DNA of 11,062 nucleotides, from contig DATLQX010000029.1 of assembly GCA_035534995.1 (NCBI GenBank), forward strand, positions 1 through 11,062, in the 5' to 3' direction. Below are positions 9,954 through 11,062 of this stretch, piece after piece. Position numbers and translations under genes: made by a program. The stretch's first letter is position 1. Each line of letters starts with the position of its first letter. The stretch comes from JANWHV01 sp035534995 (GTDB taxonomy: Bacteria > Chloroflexota > UBA5177 > JANWHV01). The notes below the pieces were generated by a model that worked only from the letters and a program-made list of their open reading frames with translations, was not told the origin of the DNA and did no database searches.

Positions 9954-10250
9954 ATGTTCTGTCCGCACTGCGGCGCCCAAACCAAGGATGAGCATTTGTT
10001 TTGCTCGTCGTGCGGGGCCGAGCTACCGGCGGCCCGCGCCTGGGCCATGCAACCCCGACGCGCCACCAGCGTCCTGAATCTGGCCGGAGATCAGGGGGTT
10101 CGCCTGCTCGCTTTCGCGGTCTGCGGTCTGCTGGCAGTGCTGATTCTCGGTGAAGTGGTGCGCTTGGTGGTGGGCATGGCGGTGCCCGTGCTTTTGGTCA
10201 TCGCCCTGCTGTATTGGGCGCGCGAGCGGCGCCGGCGCCGGTACGGCTGA
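9954..10250 (+). CDS. Small zinc-ribbon membrane protein
   Basis: This 98-residue protein opens with a zinc-ribbon (zinc_ribbon_2-like) in which Cys3 and Cys6 (CPHC) and Cys17 and Cys20 (CSSC) form two metal-binding knuckles. A linker of about 30 residues is followed by two hydrophobic segments, about 51-66 and 71-88, then a strongly basic tail with five consecutive arginines. The topology suggests a membrane-anchored protein whose zinc finger and tail both face the cytoplasm. The start is firm: ATG 9954 has AGGGAGA (9941-9947) 6 nt upstream and the first knuckle begins at residue 3. Such small proteins are common and mostly uncharacterised. It directly precedes pyrD in the same frame, with stop and next start 3 nt apart, so it is probably co-transcribed and translationally coupled. 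No enzymatic role can be assigned. Confidence 0.82.
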   Translation: MFCPHCGAQTKDEHLFCSSCGAELPAARAWAMQPRRATSVLNLAGDQGVRLLAFAVCGLLAVLILGEVVRLVVGMAVPVLLVIALLYWARERRRRRYG

Positions 10251-10253
10251 AGT

Positions 10254-11062
10254 GTGAAGGCATCCCCAACCGCCGCGCCAGCCCTGACCGTGAATCTGGC
10301 GCCCAATCACCCTGATGGACTGATTCTGCGCAACCCGGTGACCGCCGCCGCCGGTACCTTCGGGTACGGCACGGAATACGCGCGGATGATGGACCTTCAG
10401 CGGCTAGGGGCGATCTTCAGTAAGGGCACCACCCTGCGCCCACGGCGCGGGGCGCCGCCGCCACGGGTGGTGGAGACGGCGGGCGGGATGCTCAACGCAG
10501 TGGGCCTGCAGAATCCCGGCGTGGAGGCGGTGGTCCGCGAGAAAACGCCCATCTGGGCCGGCTGGCGGGTACCAGTCGTGGTGAACGTGGCCGGTGAAGC
10601 AATCGACGAGTACGTGGCGGTTGCCCAGGCCCTGGACGGCCTACCGGGGGTGGCGGCGATCGAATTGAACATCTCCTGTCCCAACCAAGCGGCGGGTGGG
10701 ATGATTTTCGGCTGCGATCCCCAGATGGCGGCCGAAGTGACGCGCGAGGTACGCGCCGCCTGCAGCCTCCCCCTGATTGTCAAGCTCAGCCCCAACGTGA
10801 CCGACATCCGCCCAATCGCGGCGGCGGTCGAGGAGGCGGGCGCCGACGCGATTACCCTGATCAACACCTTGCTGGGGATGACAATCGACATTGAAAGCCG
10901 GCGCCCTTTTCTGGGCAACGGGACCGGCGGCCTGTCCGGACCGGCGATCAAGCCGGTTGCGATGCGGATGGTCTACCAGGCCGCCGGCACGGTCAGTATC
11001 CCGCTCATTGGGGCAGGCGGCATCCTGAACGCCGAGGACGTGGTGGAGTTCCTGCTTGCCGG
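10254..11062 (+). CDS. pyrD: Dihydroorotate dehydrogenase, class 1B catalytic subunit (3' end cut by window edge)
   Basis: The first 269 residues of a flavin (FMN) TIM-barrel enzyme that oxidises dihydroorotate to orotate in pyrimidine synthesis, in the cytoplasm. Diagnostic motifs are NPVTAAAGTFGYG (27-39), the FMN/substrate lysine Lys57 in FSKGTT, NAVGLQNPG (81-89), and NISCPN (139-144) with catalytic base Cys142. Cys rather than Ser marks class 1. Lys177 (VKLSPN), Asn204 (LINT), SGPAIKP (228-234) and IGAGGI (252-257, phosphate binding) follow. The layout matches the class 1B type, which uses NAD through a PyrK partner; pyrK is not in the window. The family usually has about 300-310 residues, so roughly 40 are missing. 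The preferred start is GTG 10254, just after the previous stop at 10248-10250; a GTG 12 codons further in is possible. The ribosome site is weak, which fits coupling to the upstream gene. Confidence 0.93.
   Translation, partial: MKASPTAAPALTVNLAPNHPDGLILRNPVTAAAGTFGYGTEYARMMDLQRLGAIFSKGTTLRPRRGAPPPRVVETAGGMLNAVGLQNPGVEAVVREKTPIWAGWRVPVVVNVAGEAIDEYVAVAQALDGLPGVAAIELNISCPNQAAGGMIFGCDPQMAAEVTREVRAACSLPLIVKLSPNVTDIRPIAAAVEEAGADAITLINTLLGMTIDIESRRPFLGNGTGGLSGPAIKPVAMRMVYQAAGTVSIPLIGAGGILNAEDVVEFLLA

Noticed and set aside
10228..10239. GGCGCCGGCGCC palindrome near the end of the zinc-ribbon gene as a terminator
   Set aside because: It is explained by arginine codons of the C-terminal tail, has no T-tract, and is followed at once by pyrD, which argues against termination.
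9954..11062. Zinc-ribbon gene and pyrD as one gene split by a nonsense mutation, since they share a frame
   Set aside because: pyrD has its own start after the TGA with a complete family-like N-terminus, and the zinc-ribbon protein ends naturally in a basic tail. No such fusion is known to me.

Overview
The window is GC-rich chromosomal DNA, judged by eye. It encodes bacterial proteins only, with no mobile-element, CRISPR, tRNA or rRNA signature. The mix suggests a member of the Chloroflexota, for example a Thermomicrobia relative: a giant SARP/AfsR-type regulator with an N-terminal Cys-rich domain, a soluble multi-GAF histidine kinase, a receiver-cyclase, and a class 1B dihydroorotate dehydrogenase. 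This is inference from protein style, not a phylogenetic result.

Layout, left to right. (1) 1-236, minus strand: the N-terminal part of an exported protein with a clear signal peptide; the rest lies beyond the left edge. (2) 237-565: a gene-free stretch. It holds a hairpin-rich leader for the minus-strand gene, then a direct repeat and a sigma-70-like promoter for the next gene. (3) 566-3622, plus: a 1018-residue regulator (Cys-rich DUF6788-like domain, winged helix, BTAD, NB-ARC/STAND ATPase, TPRs). (4) 3656-about 4930, minus, convergent with the regulator: an MFS transporter. (5) 4931-5124: a divergent regulatory region with three short inverted repeats and at least one good promoter. (6) 5125-9901, plus: three overlapping genes forming a signalling operon. 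They encode a soluble histidine kinase with about five GAF-type modules, a single-domain receiver, and a receiver fused to a class III nucleotide cyclase. (7) 9902-9953: a short intergenic promoter with a palindrome. (8) 9954-10250: a small zinc-ribbon membrane protein. (9) 10254-11062: the start of pyrD (class 1B), cut by the right edge.

How they may work together. The overlapping start and stop codons of the three signalling genes strongly suggest co-expression. The likely path is: ligand, redox or light sensing by GAF modules, autophosphorylation at His886, phosphotransfer to Asp54 of the small receiver and/or Asp74 of the receiver-cyclase, then altered cyclic-nucleotide output. The transporter is transcribed divergently from this operon across an operator-like region, so the two could be co-regulated. 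The SARP-type regulator may control itself through the direct repeat at its own promoter. The zinc-ribbon protein and pyrD appear to be a separate transcription unit with its own promoter.

No system here can be declared new from sequence alone. The best candidates for a second look are the Cys-cluster/SARP/STAND fusion with its repeat-bearing promoter, the multi-GAF kinase to receiver-cyclase operon, and the structured leader at the left end.
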